Source of the DNA: Psychrobacter sp. 4Dc
GTDB taxonomy: Bacteria; Pseudomonadota; Gammaproteobacteria; Pseudomonadales; Moraxellaceae
DNA: 64,000 nucleotides
Direction: 5' to 3'
NCBI RefSeq assembly: GCF_002836715.1
Contig: NZ_PJAT01000006.1
Coordinates: forward strand, 1 to 64,000
Under the pieces are notes generated by a model. That model made no database searches. It worked only from the letters and a program-made list of their open reading frames with translations, and was not told where the DNA came from. A program made the translations under genes and the position numbers. Positions 36,246 through 45,651 of this stretch are shown here, one piece after another (position 1 is the first letter of the stretch; every line of letters starts with the position of its first letter).

Positions 36246-37538
36246 TTACAAACTGTCTAAACCACGCGCCAAATCTTTGATAATATCTTCGACATCTTCC
36301 AAACCGACTGATAGACGAATCAGACCGTCTTTGACACCTGCTTCGGCACGAGCCTCAGGGGTGAGGCGGAAGTGCGTGGTGGTCCCAGGATGGGTAATCG
36401 TGGTTTTGGCATCGCCCAAGTTATTGGTGATAGAGACCATTTGAGTCGAGTCAATCACATGCCAAGCCGCTTCTTTTGTATCGCGACTATCAGATGCCTT
36501 GACTTCAAAACCCATGATAGCACCGTAGCCATCTTTCATATGATGTTGGCGAGTGGCGAGCTCATGTGCAGAATGGTCGCTCAGGCCAGAGAAATGCACC
36601 GTACTGACATTAGGGTGATTGACCAAAAATTCTGCGACTTGATTGGCGTTTTGGCAATGCGCTTGCATACGGAGTTTGAGCGTTTCAAGCCCTTTAGTAA
36701 ACACCCAAGCATTGAACGGACTCATGCTGATACCGCCTGAGCGTACTACCGTAAACGCTTCTTGCATCAATTTGTCACTACCGACCAATGCGCCGCCTAA
36801 TACGCGACCCTGACCATCCAAATATTTGGTCGCAGAGTGAATCACCACATCGGCACCCAAATCTAATGGGCGCTGCAATGCTGGCGTGGCAAAGCAGTTG
36901 TCAACGACCAGTAATATGTCGTTGGCTTTGCACAGCTCGCTCAAATAACCGATATCGCAAATCTGCGCCAATGGATTACTTGGGCTTTCGCAATAAATCA
37001 CTTTGGTATTTGGTTGAACGGCGTTGGCCCATGCCTCATTGTCAAAACAGTCCACATAGCTGACTTCAACGCCAAACTTGGCCATATAGTTGTTAAATAG
37101 ACCGATGGACGAGCCGAATAACTGATTGGCAGCGAGCAGATGGTCGCCCGCTTTTAGGTATGCCAAGCACATGGTCAAAATAGCGCCCATGCCTGATGCA
37201 GTTGCAACCGCACGCTCGCCGTTCTCTAGCGCGGCGAGACGACGCTCAAAAGTACGGACGCTTGGGTTGGTATGACGAGAGTAAACGTTTCCTGTTTTTG
37301 TACCGTCAAAATGAGCAGCGGCATCAGCAGCTGATTGATAAACATAAGAGCTGGTCGTAAAAATCGGCTCTGAATGCTCGCCCTCATCGGTACGGTGTTG
37401 ACCTGCCCGCACGGCAATCGTCTGCATACCGTAATCTAGTCCTAAATCTAAGGCATCGTTACGCCAGTTTGGATCTAACCCATCGTTTGAGTTTTTTTGG
37501 TTCAAATTATTCTCATCTTTCGTTTGCGACTGACTCAT
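36246..37538 (-). CDS. metZ: O-succinylhomoserine sulfhydrylase
   Basis: A 430-residue PLP enzyme of the Cys/Met metabolism family that makes homocysteine from O-succinylhomoserine and sulfide. Seen: EPIFTTSSYVYQSAADAAAHF, YSRHTNPSVRTFERRLAALE, SGMGAILTMCLAYLKAGDH, VVDNCFATPALQRPLDLGADVVIHSATKYLDG with the PLP lysine in SATKY, and the C-terminal TTTHFRLTPEARAEAGVKDGLIRLSVGLED, which favours MetZ. The assignment relative to MetB is good but not absolute. The 429-bp gap 37539-37967 upstream shows no SAM riboswitch and nothing else I can name. Confidence 0.88.
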   Translation of the reverse strand: MSQSQTKDENNLNQKNSNDGLDPNWRNDALDLGLDYGMQTIAVRAGQHRTDEGEHSEPIFTTSSYVYQSAADAAAHFDGTKTGNVYSRHTNPSVRTFERRLAALENGERAVATASGMGAILTMCLAYLKAGDHLLAANQLFGSSIGLFNNYMAKFGVEVSYVDCFDNEAWANAVQPNTKVIYCESPSNPLAQICDIGYLSELCKANDILLVVDNCFATPALQRPLDLGADVVIHSATKYLDGQGRVLGGALVGSDKLMQEAFTVVRSGGISMSPFNAWVFTKGLETLKLRMQAHCQNANQVAEFLVNHPNVSTVHFSGLSDHSAHELATRQHHMKDGYGAIMGFEVKASDSRDTKEAAWHVIDSTQMVSITNNLGDAKTTITHPGTTTHFRLTPEARAEAGVKDGLIRLSVGLEDVEDIIKDLARGLDSL

Positions 37539-37967
37539 AGACGTTCCGTTGCTGTGTTTTGGTTGGTATAAAAGGACTGCTTATTTTTTTGATTATCAAG
37601 CAAATTCATCAGCGTTATCATAACATGCTGACTTATTCCACACATCTGGTTTCAGATAACATCTCATTATTAGTTTTGCCTATTAAAATAACTGGATGTT
37701 CAATATGACAGCCATTATGCAGATTTGACCGACAGTAAATCACGATAAAATCAATCGTCAAACCTAACAAAAATAACGTATTTATAATAGGCAGATATGC
37801 TAACAGCTGCTAAGCTTAGCGACGATTTAAATTTTGGCGTTGGTGATATTTTTATAGACCGTCCAATCGATGCTATCATCCTTAAAAATAGATGAACAAT
37901 TTCCGCAAATTACTTATCCATGCATTTTATTTATCAGTATATTTAGGCTCATCAAGGTAAATTCGTT

Positions 37968-39611
37968 ATGTCGATGTTCAGTATAGAACCAAGCAGCTTA
38001 TCGTTGAGTCTGACACTTGGGCTGACTTTAGGTCTGAGCGCTTGCCAGAGCCTACCCAAACAGCCTCACCTGCCTGAGAGTCAAGCATTATCAGCGCGAG
38101 TCAATGTTTTATACCAACAAGAAGACAGCCCAAAGATTGAGCAAAATACAGCGACTACAACCAACAATACTGATCTAGTGGCCGCTGTTAGTGCGCAGAA
38201 TGAAATTCATCCTGATTTGTCAGGCTATCATCCGATCGTCACTGGGGCAAATGCGTTTGCCGCCCGTAGTATGTTAACAGGTATGGCCACGCGCAATATC
38301 GATGCGCAGTATTATATTTGGCATAATGATCAGGCTGGCCAACTGCTATTAAAAGACTTGTGGGAAGCGGCTGAGCGCGGTGTGATCGTGCGTTTGTTGT
38401 TGGATGATTTTAATAACAGTGCAAAGTTTGATCAGCACCTATTACGTTTTGCGAGCCACCCTAATATCGCGGTGCGTATCATCAACCCATTAATGCACCG
38501 TAAGTTTTCAACATTGAACTACGTCACAGGTTTGCCGCGTATCAATCGCCGTATGCACAATAAAAGCATGACGTTTGATAAACAGATTACCATTATCGGC
38601 GGACGTAATATCGGTAATGAGTACCTGAGTAACGATCAAAGCAGCCAGTTTGCGGATTTGGATGTTTTACTGATTGGTAAAGTCGTCGCAGACATTGATA
38701 ATAGCTTTGCCAGTTACTGGTCATCGCCGCTGTCGTTTGACATCGAAACTTTAGCCAAGTTCGACGATGACGTCACGCCTGATTTTTTGAAGGCATTAGA
38801 CAAGCTGGGTATAGATGAGGAAAATAACGAAGGCAGTAGCTTGACGGTTTATAAAGCCGCCATCAAAGACTCGACGATAGACACTGATCTGATCAACAAA
38901 CGCGTGCCGTTTCGTTGGACAGACATGCAATTTTTGAGTGACGATGTTGGCAAGCTGTCCAAAAGCGTCTCATCTGAGACCAACTTGGTGCATCAACTGC
39001 GTACGTTACTCGGTAGCCCAACCAAAAAACTGACAATCATCTCGTCTTATTTTGTCCCGACCAAAGATGGGGTCGATACTTTGGTGAAGCTCGCCGAATC
39101 TGGCGTTGATATCAAAATATTAACCAACTCATTTGATGCAACCGACGTGACCGCTGTTCATTCTGGTTATAGTCAATGGCGCCCTAGCCTACTGCGGTCA
39201 GGCGTAAAAATATACGAGCTAAAATCAACGGCAGCTGAAGAAAAACGTGACAATAAACTCTGGCGTGCACGCAGTCAGTCATCAACCAGCCTACATGCAA
39301 AAACGTTTGCAGTAGATGACTATCAAGTCTTTATCGGTTCATACAACGTTGACCCACGCTCTGCCAATATAAATACCGAAATGGGTGTAATCATTAATGA
39401 TGATGAACTAGCAAGGCAGCTGCACGGGGCGCTGAGTGACGATTTACTAAATCAAGCTTATGAAGTTAAGCTGCTAGACAACGGTAGCTTGGAGTGGCAC
39501 ACCATGGAAGATGGCAAAGAAGTCGTTTATGACTCAGAGCCACGGGTCGATCTGAGTGATCATATCTGGCTTACTATTATGTCTTGGTTACCCATTGACT
39601 GGCTACTGTAA
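37968..39611 (+). CDS. Phospholipase D / cardiolipin synthase-like lipoprotein
   Basis: A 547-residue lipoprotein with a signal peptide ending LGLSAC near residue 26. Two HKD motifs are present: RMHNKSMTFDKQITIIGGRNIGNEY near residue 195 and SLHAKTFAVDDYQVFIGSYNVDPRSANINTEMG near 440. This makes it a PLD-superfamily enzyme, probably a cardiolipin synthase C-like or phospholipase D at the cell envelope. AAGG lies about 10 bases before the ATG. It stands alone. Substrate is not determined. Confidence 0.85.
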   Translation: MSMFSIEPSSLSLSLTLGLTLGLSACQSLPKQPHLPESQALSARVNVLYQQEDSPKIEQNTATTTNNTDLVAAVSAQNEIHPDLSGYHPIVTGANAFAARSMLTGMATRNIDAQYYIWHNDQAGQLLLKDLWEAAERGVIVRLLLDDFNNSAKFDQHLLRFASHPNIAVRIINPLMHRKFSTLNYVTGLPRINRRMHNKSMTFDKQITIIGGRNIGNEYLSNDQSSQFADLDVLLIGKVVADIDNSFASYWSSPLSFDIETLAKFDDDVTPDFLKALDKLGIDEENNEGSSLTVYKAAIKDSTIDTDLINKRVPFRWTDMQFLSDDVGKLSKSVSSETNLVHQLRTLLGSPTKKLTIISSYFVPTKDGVDTLVKLAESGVDIKILTNSFDATDVTAVHSGYSQWRPSLLRSGVKIYELKSTAAEEKRDNKLWRARSQSSTSLHAKTFAVDDYQVFIGSYNVDPRSANINTEMGVIINDDELARQLHGALSDDLLNQAYEVKLLDNGSLEWHTMEDGKEVVYDSEPRVDLSDHIWLTIMSWLPIDWLL

Positions 39612-39833
39612 TATGTAAACTCTTTTCTAAATAGTCCCTAAAATTGCAGGATGTGCAGTTTTGCTTTTGTTAAAAGCCAAATCCTGTAATCAAAGTTCTT
39701 ATTACAATACACAAAATTACTGTTCCGGCGAATCATTGTTTATATACTTTGATTTGCCGGTTTTTATCATGGCCGATTATCTAAACGATGATCGTCTTAA
39801 TGACCACTTTACTCCGTGGATGCGTGATCTATT

Positions 39834-41138
39834 ATGCCGACTCGTTCTCAATACGCCCTGATGTCTAAAAAAGACAAAAATACAGTCATATTCGTAAGCT
39901 TTATCAGCGCTGTAATCTTTTTTGATTTTTTGATTTACTTGTATATCTCAGATATTGTTTCAGCGGCGATTTTTCCTGCTAATGCTGACCCTAGAGTTGC
40001 TAAACTGCAAGGAATGGGGCTTTTTGTTATCGGTTATTTAGCACGTCCAATCGGAGGTGTTCTCATCGGTCGTTATGGTGATATAAAAGGTAGAAAGCCA
40101 GTTTTATTGCTAAGTATAATAGTTACCGCATGTAGTCTCCTAGCAATGGCATTTTTACCCACTTATGCACAATGGGGGGCTGCTGCGCCTGCCTTATTTA
40201 TATTGTTAAGAATCATACAGGGTATGGCGTTTGGTCTTTATGTACCGCTATCTTGGGTATTTGTAGCAGAGCATGTGCCCAGACAATATCTGTCAGTTGC
40301 CTGTAGCTATGCGACTGCTAGCTTCTTTGTAGGTGTGCTGTTTTCAAATGCCTTTTTTATGTGGTTATCTAGCTTTATGACGACGACTGAGCTAACTGAT
40401 TATGGTTGGCGTTTACCATTTTTAGTAGCGGCGGCTCTTAGTTTTTTACCACTCTTATTTTGGCGATTCATCGGAGAAACACCCTTTTTTCTGGCACTTA
40501 CAAAATTAAATGCCGGCAAAAACTCAGGCAAGCCGCTTACCATACTCTTTAAACACTGCAAACACTCTGTGTTTGTCGGCATGGTGCTGACGTTAGTGAT
40601 TTCTAGCATTACCTCTGTGGTTGTTCTACTATTGCCAGACTTGATAGAGATAAACTTTACGTTAGACAGCGATTTGTTTGGATTCTCCCATAGCTTGGGC
40701 ATCGTATTTATGATTTTTGGCTGTATATTCTATGGGATAATTTCTAATCATGAGAATTTTGGTAAGGTTCTAGTAATTGGTTCGATACTCCTCATTGCTC
40801 AAATACTAGCCTTCTTTTATCATCTACAAGCAGGTGGCGATTACATTTTAATTATGTACGCGCTTTTGGGATTCTGTGCTGGTATTGTCGGTATGGTTCC
40901 TGCTATCTTGGTGCAATTGTTTCCAACCAACGTGCGTCTCACAGGTATCTCTTTTTGTTATAATGTGACCTACGGTATCGTTGGTGTACTGATACCTTTT
41001 GGTCTTGGTTATGCCACAACTTTAGTAAGCTTTTCACCAGCACTATACATTGCCTTTGTGGGCTCTATCGGTATCATTATGGGGCTTTATTTCTATAATT
41101 TGCCCGAATTCAAAAAGATTGACCATGTTATTTTATAA
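39834..41138 (+). CDS. MFS transporter, metabolite:H+ symporter type
   Basis: A 434-residue membrane protein with about 12 TM segments. The MFS loop motif between TM2 and TM3 is GRYGDIKGRKPVLL. YLARPIGGVLIGRYGD, RIIQGMAFGLYVPLSWVFVAEHVPR and the C-terminal NVRLTGISFCYNVTYGI resemble the MHS/ProP-like branch. The second half is less typical. The start is uncertain (ATG 39834 or 39861), without a clear ribosome-binding site. A 32-bp perfect palindrome lies after the stop. Substrate unknown. Confidence 0.8.
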   Translation: MPTRSQYALMSKKDKNTVIFVSFISAVIFFDFLIYLYISDIVSAAIFPANADPRVAKLQGMGLFVIGYLARPIGGVLIGRYGDIKGRKPVLLLSIIVTACSLLAMAFLPTYAQWGAAAPALFILLRIIQGMAFGLYVPLSWVFVAEHVPRQYLSVACSYATASFFVGVLFSNAFFMWLSSFMTTTELTDYGWRLPFLVAAALSFLPLLFWRFIGETPFFLALTKLNAGKNSGKPLTILFKHCKHSVFVGMVLTLVISSITSVVVLLLPDLIEINFTLDSDLFGFSHSLGIVFMIFGCIFYGIISNHENFGKVLVIGSILLIAQILAFFYHLQAGGDYILIMYALLGFCAGIVGMVPAILVQLFPTNVRLTGISFCYNVTYGIVGVLIPFGLGYATTLVSFSPALYIAFVGSIGIIMGLYFYNLPEFKKIDHVIL

Positions 41139-41176
41139 ATAATAAATCAGTCACTAATTCGAACGATGTTTAAAAC

Positions 41177-41208
41177 TAAGGTGCAATGAGATATCTCATT
41201 GCACCTTA
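41177..41208. repeat. 32-bp perfect palindrome
   Basis: The left half TAAGGTGCAATGAGAT is followed directly by its exact reverse complement with no loop. It lies between the MFS gene and dusA and has no T-run after it. Confidence 0.9.
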
Positions 41209-41247
41209 TCCATTTGTTTAAGACACAGATATTAAGGCTTGATAACC

Positions 41248-42231
41248 ATGGTTGATATGACCAACAAACGCCTCTCTGTTGCGCCAATGATTGATTGGAC
41301 AACGACAGACTATCGTTACTTTGCGCGACTATTTAACCCGCACACGTACCTGTATACCGAAATGATTAGCACCGGTGCATTGATACACGGTAACCGCGCA
41401 CGGCACCTACGCTTTGACACACTTGAGCATCCACTGGTATTGCAGCTTGGCGGAGCAGATATCAGTGAGATGACACAATGCGCCGAATTTGCTCAGCAAT
41501 ACGGCTATGATGAAGTCAATATCAATGTTGGTTGCCCTTCTGATCGTGTGCAACACAACAAGATAGGTGCCTGTCTAATGGCAGAGCCTAAGACCGTTGC
41601 TGATTTGGTCAAACATATGCAAGCCGCCGTCGACATACCAGTGACCGTAAAGCATCGTATTGGTATTGATGATTTTGATAGCTATGAGTTTATGGTGGAT
41701 TTTGTGCAGACAGTGGCAGACGCTGGCTGTATGCGATTCACAGTGCATGCACGTACCGCATGGCTGCAAGGGCTGAGTCCCAAGCAAAACCGAGAGATAC
41801 CGCCACTACGTTATGAGGATGTGTACCGTTTAAAACAGGACTTTCCTGAACTGGATATCGAAATCAATGGTGGCATTGATACGGTTGAAGCCATCAAAAC
41901 ACATTTACAGCATGTCGATGGTGTGATGATTGGTCGAGCGTTTTATCACAACCCGTATCTATTAGCAGAAGCCAATAGCTTATGGAACGAGGCAGCACCC
42001 GACGCGATACCTAAGCGCTCAGAGATTTTAGAGCAGCTCTACCCTTATCTACAAGAACAAATCGCCAAAGGCGAAGCACTACCTACGATGACACGACATT
42101 ATCTAGGATTGTTTCAAGGGTTGATGGGTGCACGCAAATGGCGGCAAGCATTGAGCGGCAAACCTCAGCTAACGCTTGACGAGGTTAAACGAGCAGCCGA
42201 TGAAGTGTTATCGTTAAATCCTGACGCATAG
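41248..42231 (+). CDS. dusA: tRNA-dihydrouridine(20/20a) synthase
   Basis: A 327-residue FMN-dependent enzyme that reduces uridines 20/20a in the tRNA D-loop. Seen: RLSVAPMIDWTTTDYRYFARL, YTEMISTGALIHG, LVLQLGG and the catalytic cysteine in NINVGCPSDRVQ, typical of DusA. Next are KHRIGIDDFDSYEF and VHARTAWLQGLSPKQNREIPPL. The frame extends to TTG 41239; the ATG at 41248 follows an AAGG site, and ATG 41257 is an alternative. A stem-loop just after the stop (42267-42292) can act as its terminator. Confidence 0.93.
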   Translation: MVDMTNKRLSVAPMIDWTTTDYRYFARLFNPHTYLYTEMISTGALIHGNRARHLRFDTLEHPLVLQLGGADISEMTQCAEFAQQYGYDEVNINVGCPSDRVQHNKIGACLMAEPKTVADLVKHMQAAVDIPVTVKHRIGIDDFDSYEFMVDFVQTVADAGCMRFTVHARTAWLQGLSPKQNREIPPLRYEDVYRLKQDFPELDIEINGGIDTVEAIKTHLQHVDGVMIGRAFYHNPYLLAEANSLWNEAAPDAIPKRSEILEQLYPYLQEQIAKGEALPTMTRHYLGLFQGLMGARKWRQALSGKPQLTLDEVKRAADEVLSLNPDA

Positions 42232-42266
42232 CTAAATGCTGATATAACTGGCTTGATAGAATTCAC

Positions 42267-42297
42267 ATGCTGGCCATTGTCGTGGCTAGCATTTTAT
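42267..42297 (+). terminator. Terminator after dusA
   Basis: ATGCTGGCC / GGCTAGCAT stem (one mismatch), 8-base loop, followed by TTTTA. Confidence 0.65.
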
Positions 42298-43086
42298 CTA
42301 CGCCGCTTGCGCAAGATACTGCCACATCGCTGCGCCATTATTGATGATATGTAGTGCGATGGGCAGTAATAGTGACCCTGACTTGATACGTGCATAACAA
42401 AATATGAATGCCAAAACCACAATAGTACTGATTTCATAAATGCCATACTGCACATGAATGATGGCAAATATCAAACTGGTCACGATACTTGCTACTATCG
42501 CACCGTGATGCACAGAGTATGACGGTGCGGTGAACTGCTCTGCGATGGCTGACCATAATATGCCACGAAAAACCACTTCTTCGTAAATAGGTGCAACCAC
42601 GACCATTGCAAAGACCAGCAGCCACACTGAACTAACAGACTGGTACAATGGATCTACAAATACCAGCGGCGTCATGTCCAGCATATAGGTCAGCGCCTGA
42701 CTGACTATCATAAATATCAACAGCAATCCTAGCATCCCTATTCCCACCGCCAGTGAAAACGGCTTTAATGCTAAATACTGTCGCCATTCACCGCCTCTTA
42801 TACGAATAATGAGAACACTGGTTGTCATCAGCAGCACACAGCCTATGAGTATCGATAAACTCACGACTGTTCCATCGTTACTGCCAAAAAAGAATATATC
42901 GCCCATCGAAGCATTTTTGGTCGCAGGTAATACCAGCTTGCCAGCGCTATAGACGCCTACCAATTGACTGATAAAAAACGCAAGCACCATTCCTACTGTT
43001 AGCACGAATGTACCCACGCGCGAAAATAGCGGCAGAGACTTAGGTGAGACAGTCTTACTAGATGGCGCAGTTAGGTTCTTTGGCAT
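42298..43086 (-). CDS. CPBP family intramembrane metalloprotease
   Basis: A 262-residue membrane protein with about 7-8 hydrophobic segments. The CAAX-protease-like active-site motif EEVVFRG (APIYEEVVFRGILWSAI) lies near residue 170. The second motif FAIIHVQYG supplies a histidine and the third is HIINNGAAM. These are the hallmarks of CPBP (Abi/CAAX) proteases. The substrate is unknown. A DUF-like N-terminus of 25 residues precedes TM1. The gene is single, convergent with dusA. Confidence 0.85.
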   Translation of the reverse strand: MPKNLTAPSSKTVSPKSLPLFSRVGTFVLTVGMVLAFFISQLVGVYSAGKLVLPATKNASMGDIFFFGSNDGTVVSLSILIGCVLLMTTSVLIIRIRGGEWRQYLALKPFSLAVGIGMLGLLLIFMIVSQALTYMLDMTPLVFVDPLYQSVSSVWLLVFAMVVVAPIYEEVVFRGILWSAIAEQFTAPSYSVHHGAIVASIVTSLIFAIIHVQYGIYEISTIVVLAFIFCYARIKSGSLLLPIALHIINNGAAMWQYLAQAA

Positions 43087-43154
43087 AAAGGTATCACTTA
43101 AAAATACTCTGGCAGCTCATATCCATTACAAGCATGACTGATGGTATGTTACGT

Positions 43155-44045
43155 TTATTTTGACAATTGCTGCTTGATCAATCCTAACACTAGCTTTGAG
43201 ACAGACTCTGGATGCTCAAGTGGGAACATATGCCCTCCTTCGTGAGTCTCATAAGGAATACCCAAGCGCGATTTTATCTGCTGCGGAAAGCGACGTTTCA
43301 AAAAAATACTGTCTTGACCAATGATTAAAGTCACAGGCACTTTAGGACCACGATTCGGTGCCAGCCAATACCAAGATGGATTGGTACGGAACACAGCAAC
43401 TTCGCTAGCTTTAGGGATAGCCAATGTCACTTTGCCATCCGCGCGCTCATGCAAGCCATGATCGATATATCCTTGAAAGCTACGCTCATTAAAATTCTTA
43501 AAAAACCCTTTATGTCGCATTTTCTCATATGCTTCATCCCGGCTATCCCACACATCACGGCGATGCTTAGACACGCCAGCTGGTGATAGTTTGTCCATCA
43601 GACGGTTATTCATGAGCGGTAATCTGTCTGCTGTCTTTGCCAAATGCCACAACAAGCTGACTTTGCCATAAATCCAAGGCGGGTCCATAAGCACCGCTTG
43701 TGCAAACAGTTCAGGCTGACGATACGTAGCCTGCAACGTACACATAGCCCCAAGCGAATGCCCAACTCCTACTACCTGTGCTACGCCATGCTTTTCGCAG
43801 GCTCTGTTTACGCTATCAATGATTTGCTGCGTCAGACTACGCCAATGATCGTCCACTGGATAATCGGGCGTATCACCCAACATCGCAATATACTCAATCG
43901 TAAAAAATTCTGATAAACCTTTAAAAAATGGCTCATATACCGCGCTTGGCATTCCATTAGCATGAGCAAAATGCAGCACAGGTTTATTGGTTATTTTAGA
44001 GACAGGCAGTTTAGCAAAGGACTGCGAATTTATTTCATCACTCAT
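43155..44045 (-). CDS. Alpha/beta hydrolase
   Basis: A 296-residue hydrolase. FAHANGMPSAVYEPF is the oxyanion strand region, the nucleophile serine is in VGVGHSLGAMCTLQA, and the catalytic histidine is probably in THEGGHMFPLEHPESV. It has no signal peptide. The ATG has GAGAG upstream. It lies alone between the CPBP protease and the SppA-type gene. Substrate unknown. Confidence 0.83.
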   Translation of the reverse strand: MSDEINSQSFAKLPVSKITNKPVLHFAHANGMPSAVYEPFFKGLSEFFTIEYIAMLGDTPDYPVDDHWRSLTQQIIDSVNRACEKHGVAQVVGVGHSLGAMCTLQATYRQPELFAQAVLMDPPWIYGKVSLLWHLAKTADRLPLMNNRLMDKLSPAGVSKHRRDVWDSRDEAYEKMRHKGFFKNFNERSFQGYIDHGLHERADGKVTLAIPKASEVAVFRTNPSWYWLAPNRGPKVPVTLIIGQDSIFLKRRFPQQIKSRLGIPYETHEGGHMFPLEHPESVSKLVLGLIKQQLSK

Positions 44046-44252
44046 GACAGACTCTCGTAGGATCGTTTATGTTATATATTATTTTAATGATTGAACCTTG
44101 TACCATTATTAAAACCAACAGCATTAAAAATAACTTCTTCAAAACCAACCATGTTTATATGGCAAGTTTGACGACTGTGTTTGATGGTTATAGCTAGTTT
44201 AATCAGGCTATCACTCAGACCAAGGTTTTTATTTGATATTGCATACAATTAA

Positions 44253-44278
44253 GGCTGAGCATAATTATATGCTCAGCC
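44253..44278 (-). terminator. Stem-loop downstream of the SppA-type gene
   Basis: A perfect 11-bp stem GGCTGAGCATA / TATGCTCAGCC with a 4-base loop (ATTA), 39 bp after the stop. The T-run after it on the minus strand is weak. Confidence 0.65.
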
Positions 44279-44316
44279 CCAACAATCATACACAGTATAT
44301 CTAAAATATTAAACGC

Positions 44317-45372
44317 TTAACGCATTTTTGCATTACCTTCTTCTTGGGGCAAAAACCCATCAAGACTCATGCTAGAGCCAATGCCTGCACCCAATTGTAC
44401 CGCAAAGCGATCCATAAACATTTGGAACGGATCAGTTGGGCTATAGCTAATGATCGTATCTAGATCTAGTTGCTTACTTAAACTTGTGATACTACCTGTT
44501 TTGTCTGCCAAACCTAGCTCAATAGACTGCTCACCTGTCCAGAATAGCCCTGAGAACAGTTTGTTTTGCTCAGGATTCTTCAGACGGTCACCGCGACCTT
44601 CTTTGACAGCGTTGATGAAATGCTTGTGCGTGTTTGCTAGTACTTTTTCGACATGGTTTTCTTCATAATCAGTCAACGGACGAGATAAGCTTAAGATATC
44701 TTTATACTCACCAGCCGTAATCGTACGATCTTCTACGCCAACTTTGTCCATCAAACCTTTGACGTTATAGCTTGGCATAATGACACCGATAGAGCCGACC
44801 AAACTTGATGGATTGACATAAATCTCATCTGCAGCAGACGCAATATAATAAGCACCTGAAGCACCGATATCACCAATCACCGCATAAAGCTTTTTGTCTG
44901 GGTATTCTTGGCGTAAGTCCATCATGGTCTGCCAAATCTCGTCAGACTGTACCGGTGAACCGCCAGGTGAGTTAATGTCCAATGCCACTGCTTTTGAGTT
45001 GCTATTTGCAAAAGCGTCTCTCAATGCTTCATTGACATCATACGCATTAGCCACATCGTCATTACTGATCACGCCTTGTAGCTCTACCACAGCTAAATGC
45101 GGCGAGCTAGTATCTACGGCATCCATACCTGTTGGCGCGCTACTGCACCCGCGACCTAGGGTCAAAAATATCAATAAAATATAACCAAAGGTTAATAATT
45201 TAAAGAAAATACTCCAGCGACGAGCGCGGCGCTGCTCAACCACACTCGCTAATAACGTGTTTTCCAGCACCTTCCATTCTTGTCCACTTGGCGGGCTTGG
45301 TTGCTGCGGTTGCGTTGGCTGATTTGCCGAGTTATCAGGACGTTTGTTAGGGTCTGGTGGCCAGTTGGGCAT
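44317..45372 (-). CDS. sppA: Signal peptide peptidase SppA-type (S49 family)
   Basis: A 351-residue S49 serine protease, the short form. One membrane anchor (FFKLLTFGYILLIFLTL) lies near residues 55-72. The catalytic serine is in IGASGAYYIASAAD and the general-base lysine in GEYKDILSLSRPLT. LDINSPGGSPVQSDEIWQ and PSSLVGSIGVIMPSYNV are family landmarks. It removes cleaved signal peptides at the inner membrane. A good AGGA site precedes the ATG. A 20-bp-period direct repeat lies 100-136 bp upstream. Confidence 0.9.
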   Translation of the reverse strand: MPNWPPDPNKRPDNSANQPTQPQQPSPPSGQEWKVLENTLLASVVEQRRARRWSIFFKLLTFGYILLIFLTLGRGCSSAPTGMDAVDTSSPHLAVVELQGVISNDDVANAYDVNEALRDAFANSNSKAVALDINSPGGSPVQSDEIWQTMMDLRQEYPDKKLYAVIGDIGASGAYYIASAADEIYVNPSSLVGSIGVIMPSYNVKGLMDKVGVEDRTITAGEYKDILSLSRPLTDYEENHVEKVLANTHKHFINAVKEGRGDRLKNPEQNKLFSGLFWTGEQSIELGLADKTGSITSLSKQLDLDTIISYSPTDPFQMFMDRFAVQLGAGIGSSMSLDGFLPQEEGNAKMR

Positions 45373-45471
45373 ATAACTTCCTAAGTTAGAAACAATCTAA
45401 AACAATAAAATGAGGTTGTCGAGAAATACAGCTAAAGCGGTGATGTATACCTGTTACTTTTCACAGTATCT

Positions 45472-45508
45472 GTGACCTATGTTAATAGTCAGTGACCTGT
45501 ATTAATAG
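45472..45508. repeat. Two-copy direct repeat, 20-bp period
   Basis: GTGACCTATGTTAATAG and GTGACCTGTATTAATAG (15 of 17 identical), spaced exactly 20 bp. It lies upstream of the SppA-type gene and could be a regulator site. The rest of 45373-45651 shows nothing else. Confidence 0.6.
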
Positions 45509-45651
45509 GCTGCTAAGTATGGTGGTATTTCGCTAATGGTTCAATAGTATAACTGTGAAATATCACTATATTGTAACGCTGATAATATAAGCCTTATTTT
45601 TGAAGGTTAGTAGTTTCGGCATTGGGAATACTATCAATATTGCTTAGCGAT

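Noticed and set aside
37539..37967. SAM riboswitch or other RNA upstream of metZ
   Set aside because: No recognisable SAM aptamer on the minus strand.
39661..39861. A 66-codon open frame between the phospholipase D-like and MFS genes
   Set aside because: No ribosome-binding site, overlaps the MFS start, and has no recognisable sequence.
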